The notes under the pieces are model-generated. The model worked only from the letters and a program-made list of their open reading frames with translations. It ran no database searches and was not told the origin of the DNA. A stretch of DNA of 64,000 bases, taken from contig CM073545.1 of NCBI GenBank assembly GCA_037074615.1, forward strand, positions 16,076,001-16,140,000. Reading direction: 5' to 3'. Each line of letters starts with the position of its first letter. Within the stretch, counting starts at the first letter, position 1. Shown piece after piece: positions 1-15,828 of this stretch. A program made the translations under genes and the position numbers. Source of the stretch: Leucaena leucocephala (lineage: Eukaryota; Streptophyta; Magnoliopsida; Fabales; Fabaceae).

Positions 1-180
1 TAGTTCAAATCGCGGCGCTTGAGGAGGCATCCTAACTCCTGGGTGCCTAGGTTTACGCTTGAGGGTAATAGACGACTCGTCCTATTCGACATTGATATCG
101 CTTAAGAGGAAGGGAGATTTCGCTCTACCTTTAGATCGTGGGTAAGCTCAACCATTTTTTAAAAATTTATTTATCAAAAA
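1..180 (+). repeat. SINE-like dispersed repeat, copy A (cut by window edge)
   Basis: This stretch recurs, diverged, at about 6861-7023 and 15829-15988. Shared landmarks in the same order are a CTAACTC-type block, TTTACGCTTGAGGGTAATAG, a CGTCCTATTCGACATT block and CTTTAGATCGTGGGTAAG, followed by an A/T-rich tail. The first bases (TAGTTCAAATC) resemble a tRNA box B, so the family could be a tRNA-derived SINE whose box A lies outside the window. No protein is encoded. The SINE class is inferred; the three-copy repeat is directly visible. Confidence 0.6.
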
Positions 181-519
181 AATAAAATAAAAATTGGTGT
201 GAACAAGTGAGTTGGGTTTTTGTATAAACAAAAAAGAACTGAGTTGGGTTTGGAAAAATTGATAGTTCTTATAACTTGACGAACGAAGAGAATTCTATTC
301 TAAATGTGTGACACTGAATATGATTTTTTTTTATTTTTTGAAATAATACTTATTTATAAAAGAAAAGTTTATACACACACACGCATATAAAGTAATTTAT
401 TTAGGGATATGATTCAATTAATGAATTAATCACCATTCGTTCCCTACCCTGAACAAGTAACAACTCACATTAAAGCGTCTTATTTATGGGTACTCTTCAA
501 CTTCATACTACACAGTGGA

Positions 520-1359
520 ATGGCGGGAAAACTTGACGCCCTAAAATCTTTCATGTCTCTTCCTCTATATAACTCCAACCTTCCATCTTCTCCGCCTCGC
601 CTCAAACCATTTTCCTCTCCAAGTTCTCTTCGTCTCCTTCGTATAATGCCTCAAGCAGAGATGCAGAGCAATGGCTGCGAGGTCCTGGAGCCTTCCCCCA
701 AGATCCAAAAGCTTGAATCCAACGGCGTCGCCGAAAACTCCCAAACTGCTGTGCCTTTTCTTCGCGTGAAGAAACTCTCTGACAAGGCCGTTTTGCCTTC
801 TAGGGCTTCCCCTCTGTCCGCCGGTTACGACCTATCCAGGTGAGTCCCTGATCACAAATCTCTCTCTCTCTCTCTCTCATGTTTATCGGGAATAACTGAG
901 GATTTATGTTTTCTGAATAATGTTACAGCGCGGTGGAGACGAAGGTGCCGGCAAGGGGGAAGGCACTGGTATCGACTGATCTGAGTATAGCGATCCCCGA
1001 AGGAACCTATGCTCGTATAGGTAATGATAAATTTCTTAAAACTTTAGATCATTGGTTTTGGGCGTAATTCGGCTGAATTCTGACTTTGAGTTTTGAATCC
1101 TGGATTCTGCGTAGCACCACGTTCGGGTTTGGCATGGAAGCATTCAATTGACGTGGGTGCGGGTGTGATTGACGCGGATTACAGAGGACCTGTGGGAGTG
1201 ATTTTGTTCAACTATTCGGACGCTGATTTTGAGGTGAAGGTCGGAGACAGGATTGCGCAACTGATAATCGAGAAGATCGTGACGCCTGAGGTTGAAGAGG
1301 TTCAAGATTTGGATTCCACTGCTAGAGGTAAAGGCGGTTTTGGATCTACTGGTGTTTGA
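520..1359 (+). CDS. DUT: Deoxyuridine 5'-triphosphate nucleotidohydrolase (dUTPase)
   Basis: Hydrolyses dUTP to dUMP and pyrophosphate, which keeps uracil out of DNA and supplies dUMP for thymidylate synthesis. Exons are 520-839, 929-1020 and 1115-1359; all joins are GT-AG and in phase, giving 218 aa. Family motifs appear in order: SAGYDLSSA (motif I, split by intron 1), PRSGLAW (motif II, residues 139-145), GVIDADYRG (motif III, uracil-binding hairpin, 154-162), GDRIAQLI (motif IV) and the C-terminal P-loop-like [11 protein letters not shown] (motif V, 208-218). All motifs are intact. The first Met adds about 42 residues rich in Ser, Pro and Arg before a second in-frame Met at 646, consistent with an organelle presequence; the shorter product would match a cytosolic or nuclear enzyme. 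Family assignment is secure; targeting is inferred. Confidence 0.95.
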
Positions 1360-1705
1360 TCTGATCATCTTTGTTGGCTCTCGAATTCTGTTACGTTTGG
1401 GGAAGTTAGGGTTAGAAGCGTAGCTGATGAAGCCTCTTAGTAGTTGTGTCGAATGGATGGTGGGCTTGTTTATGCTCTTACCTTCATACTAGTATGGCTC
1501 TATAAAAATGATCCTTGCTGATAGATTTATCAACTAAGTATAATTTCTGGGCAAATGTCATTTTATTCAAAATGGAAGAAAAACAGAGGAACAGAGGAAA
1601 ATGAGACAATGTTGATAGTGATAACCGTGATGGTAGAAAAACTAGTACTCTATTTTAAGGTTTTATGAGTCACCTTTTCCTTCAAATTACAAAATACTTT
1701 AATTT

Positions 1706-4840
<3,135 letters not shown>

Positions 4841-6002
4841 AGAGTATAGATAGCTTCAATGTCTCCAAATGCAGAGAATAATGAATCGAGATAGAGACAC
4901 TATAGTTTGATTATTGTGCTGTTACAAACTTGGCTAAGTCAAAATTAGGTCTTGACATTAGAATTTAAAACATGGAAACTTTTCATGATATAAACTGACC
5001 GTTTTGCTTCCCATGCAAAGTGTTAGAATGAAAAGGGTTAAAAAAAGTCTTAAGTGGACGCAGTCCTTTACTGTTAACTTTACAAATTTAACGCTATTAT
5101 TTAAAAAAAAAATACTACAAAGTTTTAAAAAAATATAATTATTAAAAAAATTTACAAGTTAGTAGTATATAATAATAAATTTTGATATAAGAAATAATAA
5201 TTTAAATAATTTATGTTCCTTCCTTTTTATTTTTATTAACACAAATAAGCTTATGGTTCTGATGCAAAATGTGCTGCAACAAGAGAAACCATACTTTGAT
5301 TGTTGAGCTCCTCTTGGGCTTAGTAAAATGAATTAGGTGTTGACGATGAAACGTTATGATGACTTGTGCCCCAAAAAAGATTGACTATATTGCTTTGCAA
5401 TGCAAATATGTAATCAAGTTTTAAATCAGTAGCAGTAGAATCATAGCATGATTTGATGTTTCTAGACATGGTACATTGGTACAGAGAAGATCATTTTTTT
5501 ATTAGAAAGTAAGTGGGGCCCACTGCCATTGTTTTTCAAAGTTGTGCTTGTGCGTTAGCACGACACATTTGTTTGTATGGTAAGTGATTATGCCCTGTAT
5601 AAGGTAAATTATCTTTATAAACTCTGTTGTTACATTAAATATGATAATATGAAATCTTTGTGGATATTATGTTGTAGATAGAGTCAAGCCAAGAATCTTA
5701 AATATAATACTTCTGATCATAAATATAATATATTACATTTTGATAACTCTTATACACTGTAAATTTTTTGAAAAAATTTTAATACTGGTTATAAGATCCT
5801 TTCTATACACATAATTAAAAATTAAACTATTAATTATATACTTAAAAAATTTAATTAAATGTCAACTATACTAAGTCTCAAGATTCACATAGATCATGTA
5901 TAGAATAAAGAAACCTAGCCAGGGGGTATTAGTGGGCCTCAATAATGAAGGCATTTGACTATTGTGACCCTTAGATTTGGGTTTTGATTATCTCCAAAGT
6001 AC

Positions 6003-6390
6003 TAGGTAGAATTAGGGCTCATTTTGTTTAGCTTATGAAAATGTTTTTATAAAAAATATATTTTAGAAGAAAAATAATTTAAAAAAAATAAGAGTTTAGA
6101 TAGTTATTATCATAATAATTTTTTTAATAGGTAAATTATTAAAAAGGGCATGAGATAAAATGATAGAGAAAAAAAATAATGATAAAATAGTCATTATATA
6201 ACCCTAAAAATATTTTTCCCCGGTCAGAATATTGTCCCATAAATTTATCTGAAACTATAGTTTTAGACCCCCAAAACTATAGTTTTGTTTAAAAATATTT
6301 ATAGATATTTCATAACTATTTATTTAATTTTTTATCTAACTTAAAAATATTTTTAAAACTATAATTTACATACAAACTAAACAGGCACTT
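6003..6390 (-). repeat. MITE-like dispersed family 'P', inverted degenerate copy
   Basis: The reverse complement resembles the 3' halves of the copies at 7600-8050, 16512-16985 and 26390-26866, sharing an AATAACTATCTARACWCTTA block and a TAAACAGGC-type terminus. It is heavily diverged and its boundaries are approximate. No coding capacity is seen. Confidence 0.4.
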
Positions 6391-6860
6391 AAACCCCTCG
6401 TTAGTTATTAAAGGATAAATATTTCTTTTTATAAGTCACAAGTCACTATTTTAAATTTATTTATTATAATTTTTTTCTTTTACCTTTATTTAATATTGAT
6501 TTAGGAAAGTATGGAACTGTTTTAAAAATGTATTTAATTTTCAGAATTAATGAATTTAAATTTGTTTCTTAATTCCCATAAAAAATGTAAAATAACTTGT
6601 GTAAATGGGATCAAAGGGAGGATGAGTTTTTGGATCGTATTAGTGGGGGCCCCAACTAGGTTTAGGCCTATATTATCCAAGTTAGATCCCCCACTATGTT
6701 AGCGTGGGCCCCAATAGTCCTCCACTACACATTCCCCATATATTTTGCCTCAATTCTTTTAGACAAAAAATCACCACCTTTACTTATTGTTTATGGATTT
6801 AAAGAGATACCATTGTTTAGATTGTGTTTAATTTATAAATAATATTATTTTATTATTTTA

Positions 6861-7023
6861 GAGAGTTATCCTAATTTTTAGGTATTTAGATTTATACCTG
6901 TTTGAAGGTAATTAATAACTCGCCCTGCCCAATAGTAATATTATTTAAGAGGAATGGATATTTCACCCGATCTTTAGATCGTGGGTGAATCTAATCTTTC
7001 TCTAAAATTTCTTTTATAAAAAA
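6861..7023 (+). repeat. SINE-like dispersed repeat, copy B
   Basis: Same family as positions 1-180, with about 160 bp of colinear similarity. It includes a TATCCTAATTTTTAGGT block, a GAAGGTAATTAATAACTCG block and the well-kept CTTTAGATCGTGGGTGAATC, then an A/T tail. No box A or box B can be recognised at the left, so it is a 5'-truncated or decayed copy. Confidence 0.6.
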
Positions 7024-7216
7024 AAATCACTATGATCACACAATATTAAATATACAATCATGTTTTATAAAATGAATAACTTTTTCCATGATGAATAATT
7101 AGATTATTAACTTGATCGAATATTATAATAATTATTTGGAAGCTATTTTTACAATTAATTAGAATAATTATATGACATGTCCGTTGACTGTTGGGTGTAA
7201 TTACAGTGATAGACGT

Positions 7217-7411
7217 TACTTCTTCCATTTCTTTTTATGTGTCACTTTAACAAACAAAAAATTTGTTTCTTTCCTAAATAGATCATGAGAGAGGGTGGAG
7301 AGAGAGAGCAAATCGTTGTAAGTTGTAGCTTTGGTGGATTTATTATTAACAAAGGCAAATTTGGAAAATAAGTAAGAATTAAATGTCACACAGAAAGAAA
7401 GAGATGGAGTA
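7217..7411. mobile_element. Stowaway-like MITE
   Basis: The left end TACTTCTTCCATTTCTTTTT runs into ATGTGTCACTTTA. The right end, read on the opposite strand, is TACTCCATCTCTTTCTTTCT followed by GTGTGACATTTA. These are about 35-bp imperfect terminal inverted repeats with a TA dinucleotide at each outer edge, which is the Tc1/mariner-type target site. The element is 195 bp with no internal gene. The end sequence resembles the CTCCCTCCRTTTC type of plant Stowaway elements. It is non-autonomous, so any transposase would come from elsewhere. Confidence 0.65.
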
Positions 7412-7599
7412 CGTAATACCATGGCTCATATATGTCTCTTTTTTATTACTTTTTTAAGGAGGATGCAGTCATGTAGGCGTCATTTTCTATCTTAACTCCT
7501 TCTTGTTTTTTTTTTATTCCCTTCTCTCTTGTCATATTTAGGTCCGAATTTTTTTAAGGTTTTTTGTTGGGAGGATCATGGGATACATCTTAAATCAAA

Positions 7600-8050
7600 C
7601 GTAAAACTCTGTTTGAAAAACTCTAAATTAAAGTCTTAAAAAAAATTTTGATCTAAATTTTAGTTTAAAATTTTTTTAAAATAAACAGTTATATTTATCA
7701 ATTACTATTTTACCTTTATTTTTTCTTACATCCTCTTTCTTCTTTTTCACTCTCTCTCCTCTCTCCACTTTCTCCCATCTCTCATCTCTCCTATCTTTTC
7801 TTCTCTCTCTCTCTTCTCTCATATCTCATTTTTTTTATCCACCCTATCTCTTCTCTTATATTTTTAATAAAATTATATTATTTCTAATAATTTTTTAATA
7901 ACAAAAGTCCTTCTAATAATAACTATCAAAACACTCATTTATTCATAACTATTTTTTTTTCATAAGCTCTTCTCCAAAAATCATTTTCTAAAAGCTGTCT
8001 AAAATTTTTTTTTTCATAAATTATTTCCCAAACTCTTATCTAAACAGGTC
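7600..8050 (+). repeat. MITE-like dispersed family 'P', copy 1
   Basis: About 450 bp colinear with 16512-16985 and 26390-26866. Order: a GTTTGAAAAACTC-type start, AAATTTTAGTTTAAAAT, a roughly 100-bp polypyrimidine tract (CTCTCTCCTCTCTCC-like), CTCATATTTTTAATAAAAT, ACAAAAGTCCTTC, TCAAAACACTCATTTATT, AAGCTCTTCTCCAAAAAT and an end near CTAAACAGGTCC. The outer ends are weakly inverted (CTGTTTG against CTGTTTAG). No ORF is seen. Transposon type is unresolved. Confidence 0.6.
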
Positions 8051-8094
8051 CTACTTCAACGGCAAAACAATTATAGACCGCTCATCTATTTTTT

Positions 8095-8410
8095 AATATA
8101 AGATATATTTAATTTAATTAATTAAATAAATTAAATTAATTAATATGATATTTTTAAAAATATTTTAATTATATTTCTTAATTTTATCTTTCCTTCTCAT
8201 ACTTAATTATTGTTGATGAAGTATCAATATGAATAATTAAAAAAAATTAATAAATATAAAAAATAAATTTTATAATTAGAACTAATATAAACTTTTTAAT
8301 TAAGTCATATATTAAATTTATTTTTATTATATTAAATAATTTTTTACAAATTAAACATCAAATATATATTTTTTATGTTCTTAATATAAAATATAATTTA
8401 TATTAATGAG
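8095..8410 (+). repeat. AT-rich dispersed repeat 'Q', copy 1
   Basis: Colinear with about 18395-18620 and, in part, 16068-16200. Shared blocks include TTAATTAATATRAKATATTT, TTACTTAATTATTATTGA, an AGTATTAATATGAATAATT-like block and ATAAATTTTATAATTA. It is extremely AT-rich, so chance similarity contributes. The shared order of several blocks makes common origin likely but not certain. Confidence 0.4.
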
Positions 8411-10297
8411 GATGATGTCATTTGCAATTTCCAAAGAGAAAACGTATACAAAATCTAAGACAGATCCTCTTTATTTGTAAGTATCTAGAGATATTTTGTA
8501 CAGTAAATTCTTCCTCAAATAACGCCACACGTTTAATAACAAAAACCGGAGCTTCCTTGATTTGACGGAGAAAGGTATATAAATCGTTACATATATTGAT
8601 ATTTTGCGTTTTAAAATATTTATCCACAAATTTTTATGGATTTCCTGCAACTTTTTTCTATTGGTCTTTCAATCTTCTTACACATGTTTTAATATGATTT
8701 AAATTAAATATAGGAAAAATAAATAAAATTTTCTATACAAACTTTTGGATTATTATTTATTTCATGAATATTGCATAAGAAAAAACATATATATACATAA
8801 TTATCGTTATATTATATAAAATAAAACAGTTGCATTTTACTTTTACTAATCTTTTCTTTAATACATTAACATATTTTACTTTTATTATCATTATATGATT
8901 TATGAATATGGTATATTAATTATCGTTATATTAGGTTTGGAGTCCACCAAATTGAATAAAAGGTGCATTTTTTTTTTAGAAAAATATGTATACATTATTT
9001 TTATATATAAAAAATCTTAATATTTTAAAAAATTTATATATAGATAGTATGAATTTAAATATTGTCAATAAAATTTTTAAATAGTTTTACTATTTTTTTA
9101 TAACTTAAATACTATGTGAAATCTTACTAGTACTTTTTTAATAAAAAAATAATAGTAGTATTAATGTATTAGTATTTGCGGGAAAAGGAGATCATGAACT
9201 CATTGTCCAATCTCCATGTGGGGGACTTGAACCAGTGCATGATTTACACGTGGGCCAAATGCGTCTATCAAGTAGCCCCCTGACTTGACGCTCACAGCCA
9301 TTTCATTAATCTTATTAATCTCTCCTTTTGCGGCTGTATTAGTTTTTAATTGTTAGTTTTCTTATAAAAAAAACTTGGGTCGAGAGAGTTCACGAAAGTC
9401 AAATAAGGTATATTTTTAGAATTAAAAAATATTTATAAATTATTTATTAATAATATTTTTATATTTATAACAATATTTAAATTTATGATCTTATAAATTA
9501 TAAATTAAATATTTATAAATAATATAATTTTTATTAATTAATTATTGATTTTTTGGACATAATAATTGATTATTGATTTACTACGAAATATCCAAATTAC
9601 CGTTTGACTTGCCAATCATGCATATACTTTTATTTTAATTGATTTTGTCTCCCTCGTTTATTTTCCCTCCACATTCCTCTTATTAATTTCATAATTTTTC
9701 CTACTCCCTCGTTTTTAAAATAGGTGTATTTTAGAAGAAGTGACACGTAATTTTTATATAATAATAATAAATAACTAATAATTTTACACTTAGTAAAGAA
9801 AATTTTATAATCTCCAATAAACATTTTAATAAAGTAGATTAGTTTTTCTCAGCTTATTCATTTTAATAATCATATTATTTTTTGTCATTCTTTGCGTGGT
9901 GAAATAAATTGTATCTCTCATACATGATCAAACTCATAATTTTACACTTAAAAAACACTTTAGTCTCAAAACCCCATGTTCTCAGCTTATGTCCATTTTA
10001 TAAACTTTAATTAATTATTTTATGTAAGTTAAAAAATTACTTAAATTTTTTTGGAAAAATCTAGAAGTTATCTTCAATAAAAATTATAATTAGTTAAAAA
10101 TAATAAATAAAAATATTAATACTTAAAATAAAATATATTATATTATGAACAAGTAAGAGGCCTTATTATGCCGATCCTTTATTCATCATTTATTTTATTT
10201 TATTATTACGCCCATCCTTCCTGCTTCTTGCTACTGTTTTTTTTTTTTGTATTTTTCTGGGTTACTGTGTTGACCAAAAAGCCCTTTCTTCTTAACC

Positions 10298-10501
10298 ATG
10301 GTTAAATTGAACTCCTTGATCATTATTATTTGTTGCTTTCTTAAACCCTATCTTATGATCATTGTGCTCCTAATTAATTGCTCCAACTTTAGCTCTGGGG
10401 ATCATCAAAATAATATCTCCTTGTCAATTCCCATCTTGCCCCTGCCCCCCTCACTCCCTCCTCAAGAGCCTTCATTGGACCACAAATTATTTAATATATA
10501 A
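10298..10501 (+). CDS. Possible small secreted peptide (unrecognised)
   Basis: A 67-residue ORF with a favourable start context (ACCATGG), a long hydrophobic N-terminus (about residues 6-29) that could be a signal peptide or anchor, and a Pro-rich tail (LPLPPSLPP). I recognise no family. It lies alone in AT-rich DNA with no clear promoter, and an ORF this short can arise by chance. It could also be the first exon of a gene I cannot follow. The call is speculative. Confidence 0.2.
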   Translation: MVKLNSLIIIICCFLKPYLMIIVLLINCSNFSSGDHQNNISLSIPILPLPPSLPPQEPSLDHKLFNI

Positions 10502-12216
10502 TATGTTCTCATAATTATTTTTTTATTATTTTTATGATTTTGACTATTCTGTATACTTTACACTATACGAGACATGTCACATTACGGTATTGCTGTATGG
10601 GACCGTGATATCAATAAATTAAGTTCCTTTTTTTGAGGTTGTATGTATATGTATATATATATATCTTGATTCTTGAAAGACAAGCATGAAATGATTTTTT
10701 TACAAGAAAAATATATTCATGATATAAATTTTATTATTTTGAAAAATCATCCTTTATTTGTAGTTAATAGATTAGTTTAATTATCTAACCAAATTGCTCA
10801 ATCAAAGATGATTTGAACCAGTAATATGAATTTACAGATTTTTGTATTTTTTTAATAAGTTATTTTAAATAAAATTTAATGATATAATGATTGAAAATGA
10901 TAAATCGGATCTGTCTTTAAGCTAAAGCCATTTGCTGTGTGATATTAATCCAAGAAATTAATAATTATAGTATAAGATTTAAATTAGCCTTTAATTAATC
11001 AGTCTGTAGCCATTAACAGATTTGTTTCACCACTCCTGGAACTCAATTTCATGACAACCCTGGATTAGTTTCAAAGTTAATTTTGATGTGGAATGTTAAT
11101 TAAGTAAATTCATAATTAACAAGATATTATATATGTAGAATCATTTTGCTTGTACTTTGGGAGAAGGGAACTTAAGCACAGACATGGTAATTAGTTTAGT
11201 GTAAACTAAGCTTGAAACTCTCAAGATAAATTAAAACACACATCAAGCAAAGGAACCAACAACTACATTAATAATAACCATAAACCCAAACCAACAAACA
11301 TCCAAGACCCACCATCCTTTTCTATGGAAAATTTCATTTCCTGATAAAAATTGTAGAAACAGTTTATTATTCCTTTATATGAAATTTCACTATATATATA
11401 TTCATGTTCCTTAAAATTACATATCGATTTCTTTCGCCAAACAAAATTACTTACTTACAATTAATGTACATAAATGAAAATATCTAAAAAAAATCAATCT
11501 AAGATATGAATAATAGCTTTGAGAACCTTGGATGGTAATTAATTTCTATACTGTTTGATTTTTTTTTAATTTATAGTAATTATTAGTGTACTTTATTAAC
11601 CTTTGCACAAGAATGCCATTTTCTCTTATTTATAAATTATCATGAAAGTGAATAATTTTAATAAATAAGCATATTAGCTTTATAATTCAATGTTATATAT
11701 CAACAAACTTCATACCGATGAGGTCGATTGCATGGCATGACGTTATTGTTATATGTTAATAACTAAATATCTAGATAAATTATTAATTAAATTTTTTTAT
11801 TTAATTATTGAATATTAAGTCTTCATCTATCACTTTTTAAAAGATTATATAGTATTTAATTTATCTACTTTGTATTGGTACATATAATGACATTTTTAAA
11901 TGTTATAATTTAATATTATATGAATAAATATATATTTTTTAAATATTATTATCGGTATTTGAAAAGTTATTATATTTCAATTTATTTAAATTAAATCAAG
12001 AAAAAATAAATGAACACGACAAATTCTCCCAACAAATATTTAACACAGTTTGCATGTTCATCACCAGTTAAATCCACCCAACCTCATCTTATTTATTTTT
12101 TAATAAAATGTTAATTTTTATTACAGGAATTAATAATTAAATACAGGAAACTATCAATCAAAATAAAACTTTTGTTAGCACCGAAAAAACAAAACTCATG
12201 TTTGGAGGCTGGAGCA

Positions 12217-12224
12217 TATATAAA
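12217..12224 (+). promoter_or_regulatory. TATA box of the DUF538 gene
   Basis: TATATAAA lies 191 bp upstream of the DUF538 start codon, in the context GCATATATAAAGAG, with a CT-rich leader between. Position and sequence fit a plant core promoter; the transcription start is not otherwise marked. Confidence 0.5.
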
Positions 12225-12414
12225 GAGACAAAAAGCCACCAGCAAGAAGGGCAGTATGGTAAATTTGTAAGTGTATAAGCTATTCTTAAAATAGTCTTTC
12301 TATTTTCCAGCTTCTCTCTCAACAACACCACAATAGAAACTTCCCTTAAACCCTCTCCTTCCTTCCTGATCCTCCACATGAGCCTCTCTCTTTTTTGTCT
12401 AAGCAACCATTTCC

Positions 12415-13632
12415 ATGGCCTTCTTTAACACCACCTTCCTCTCACTCTTCCTTCTTCTCCCTCTCCTCTCTCTCTCTTCCTCACTCTCTCTCCCCTCCTC
12501 CATTCATGACCTGCTTCGCTCTAAGGGCTTGCCGGCCGGACTCTTGCCCGATGAGGTCAAGTCCTACACACTGTCGGAAAACGGCCGATTAGAGGTGTTC
12601 CTCGACGGGCCTTGCTTGACGAAATACGAGAACAGAGTGTTCTTTGAGAGCGTGGTGAGAGCTAATCTCACTTATGGTAGTCTCATCGGAGTTGAAGGTC
12701 TGTCTCAGGAAGAGCTATTTCTCTGGCTTCCCGTTAAGGATATCATCGTCGATGACCCCAAATCTGGGTTGATACTCTTCGACATTGGAGTCGCTCACAA
12801 GCAGCTCTCTCTCTCTCTCTTCGAAGATCCGCCTCACTGCAAGCCCCAAGGTAAATTCATTTGCCTTCATTATTCTTTCTCGATCTGGATCGGTTGAGAT
12901 CTGGTTCTTGATGGAATTGGGCTTGTTTTTGCTTTGATCGATCTTTCTTCTTGTTTTGTTCTTCATTTTTGTTTATTTGCTTTTCTGAGTTTGATGGAAT
13001 TTTGTATTTGATGATTATTTTTGTGTGTGTTGTTTTGTGTGTACGAAACAGCTTTTTGAAGGGCGTTATGGTTCAGTTCTGGTGTCTGAATGCTTCAGTA
13101 ACATTCATGATTCGGTTTCAGAAACAAATTTCATACAAACATTAATTGTTTCTATTTGCTCATAAATATGAAATATCTACTCCTTTCGCTTTCTTATCCA
13201 ATCCCTCTGTTTTACACCCAAAAAAAATATATTAACAAAACAGAGGAGAGAGAGAGAGAGATTCAGTAGGACTTTCTCATCTTCAAATTTCAATAATAAT
13301 TCTGCAAAATCATACGGACTTTTTCCCAGGTACTGGTGTGTGTCAGAGAATTTTTGTACTTGAAAATCTGATTTGCATGCAATCTTATTAAGAAGAGAGG
13401 GTCAAGTTAACGGCTTGACATGGTTGTTTCTCTTTCATTTCATTCACCATATTCTTCAACTTTTTTGCGTGCATTTCCCAGAGAGGCTCTCAGATCAGAG
13501 AAAAAGCCACACTGCTTTTTGGTTCATGTTTGAGGCTGATTCTGTTTCTGTGGGCTGTGTTGTGCAGGTGGTGGTTTGAAACTGAAGAAGAAGCATGTGA
13601 GGAGGGAGAAAGGATTCGAGGCCATGAGATAA
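12415..13632 (+). CDS. DUF538 family secreted protein
   Basis: A plant-specific DUF538 protein. Biochemical role is unsettled; some members affect trichome and growth traits. Exons are 12415-12850 and 13568-13632, with a 717-bp GT-AG intron in phase, giving 166 aa. A clear signal peptide (about 1-26, Leu/Ser-rich) leads to the DUF538 core: an IHDLLRSKGLPAGLLPDEV helix, the GRLEVFL strand, CLTKYENRVFFE, then GLSQEELFLWLPVKDI. Exon 2 supplies the conserved Lys/Arg-rich end (GGGLKLKKKHVRREKGFEAM). Exon 1 alone would read into the intron, so the short second exon is needed to complete the family C-terminus. A start at 12395 in another frame is an overlap artefact. Confidence 0.9.
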
Positions 13633-15828
13633 AAACAAATAAAGAAAAACAGAAGATGCCACCCTGTTTTCCACAGGGCTTTCCTTATTATTGTCTTTTG
13701 CTCTGTCACCATATGTTCATATTTATTATATATATTATATGATCGACCTTAGCTCTGCAATTACAGACATATAAGTAGGCGTTGCTAGAGTTAGAGATGT
13801 TTGTTTGATGAGTGAGAGAGCGAGAGATTGTAAAGAAGAATTAGTAATGGGGGAGGAAGAAGATGAAGAACCTGGGAATATATAATTGAATCAGCTTTGT
13901 CATAAATCAGAATTATAAGTTCTAATCTTGCAACCCTTTTTGTTCTTGTTCTCATGTGTTTGACAAGTGCCAAAGCAAAGGATCAAAATCCAGCTGGGCT
14001 ATGATATTTTTATGAAGCAATGATTAAGGAAGGTTGCTTAAGAAAATGGAACAAAAGAGTGATATTTGGAATCTACTGATTGTTAATAATCTCTCTCTCT
14101 CTCTCTCTCCAAACCAATTATTTTTTATCCCTTTAAAGGCATATTATTAATTATTGGCTTTTGCAATTTGATGTTTTGTTTAATTCCTTGCCTTGTCTTG
14201 TGCCCATCGTAGAATTGGAGGAAGAAGCTGATGAGTTGGATTCCTTTCGTATTATTTTCCCTGTTTCCTTTTGACCTTGTAATATAAAAATGACTTTTTG
14301 TGATACTTACTTGTTGAAAGCATAAATGGAAAGTGAATGGCAACCTTGGTTATTTCGAAAGCATTCAATGTTTTTTTTATATGACTTTTTTACAACAGTT
14401 TTTTCCCTTTTTTAAATTAAAAATGTTTTACTATAAAAAAAACAAACAGGAACTGTTTATTATTTCATATTATTTATTAATTTATATTTAATTATTATTG
14501 AGTTTTAAATGAGTTTATCTCCAGTATACATATATATTTTGTTTCTTTAGGGCGAAAGTAAAAATTATTATTTTTGTAATAAGTAATAAGAAGATGGAAG
14601 ATACTCCGAGCTGCTATGGAAAAGATGGAGGCTAGGGGGGCCCAGTGAGGAGGGGCATAACGTTCACTAGGGAAATGTGGGGCCAGTCACGGTTTTAACT
14701 GTTTGTAGGCCCCACCCCACTCACTTTTCCTTCTCTTTAACTTTCGTCAATCGCTACTTCACCTTCACATTTGCCTTTATAATTTCTTTTTAGAAAATCA
14801 TTAAAAAATATTTCTATTATAAATTTTATTATTTAAAATTAATTTTTTAACTATATACAATCTATTTTTTATTATATATAAAATAAAAAATATTTACATA
14901 ACTAAAAAAATTTACGTATAGTCAACGACTTGAGTCATTAGATACTTTTGACATAAAAAAATTGTAATAATTTTTTTTAACAATTTTTTAAAAATAAATT
15001 GATTTGATTAAAAATTAATATTTCCACATAATTATTCAAGCCACTCGATTTTGGCCAATTCCGATAAGTTCCTACACTCTTTCAACGAAGGTAGTCATTA
15101 AAAGATTTGCATGCATTAATCTGGAATATTCTATTGTGATTAGCTAGTTCTTTATTTTGGACATAGACCTTCCCTTTTGACTTATGGTTATAAATTAACA
15201 ATGTTAAAATTCTTAAATGGCTTAAGAGGGCCCATCTACATGACCCTAAAAATAATATCAAATTATCAATAATTCAAATGCTATCATTAGTTGGGTTCTT
15301 CAATAATTCCGTCAAGTTTTTAATCATTCACCCACTGTATTCAATCAAATGAAAAATTAACAATAATAATTTGATTAATTATCTTTGACAGTGGAATCAA
15401 ATATCATATATGTGGTCGGAGGATAACATAGATATGTTAATGAGAATCGTTCATTTTGTTGGAGTACTACAGATAGTTTTGTCCTTTCATTTTTATTTGT
15501 TCGTGGGAAGCCGCATTCAACATGTCCTTTTCCAGTAATAATATACTTCAATTGCAAGCAATGATTTTTTGAAATATGAGGGAAAATTAATAAAATGTGA
15601 TTTTTTTAGAAAAAAGAAAGAAAGAAAGAAGTGGATCATTGATCGTCTTGAGCAATTGGATCATCCTGGAGGCTAGGACATGTCCCTCGTGTTGTTAATT
15701 TCTCAACTACATCGTATTAATTACACCTTTCCTTGGTACTTTCAACTAACAAAAAAAAATATATATAATTATTTAAAATATGCCCAAATCTTAAATAATA
15801 CTATTTTATCGTGGTTTCAGTCATAATA

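Larger units (their letters stand above)
4861..12200. other. Gene-poor AT-rich intergenic region
   Basis: About 7.3 kb with long A/T runs. I find no convincing gene. It holds a Stowaway-like MITE (7217-7411), two copies of a polypyrimidine-containing MITE-like family (about 6003-6390 inverted and 7600-8050), SINE-like copy B (6861-7023), an AT-rich dispersed repeat (8095-8400) and one weak small ORF (10298-10501). The remainder has no recognisable structure. The left end holds the promoter of the receptor kinase and the right end that of the DUF538 gene. Confidence 0.6.

Noticed and set aside
9702..9760. Solo Stowaway-type end (TACTCCCTCG with TGACACG inside)
   Set aside because: No matching inverted end was found within several hundred bases, so no element can be delimited.
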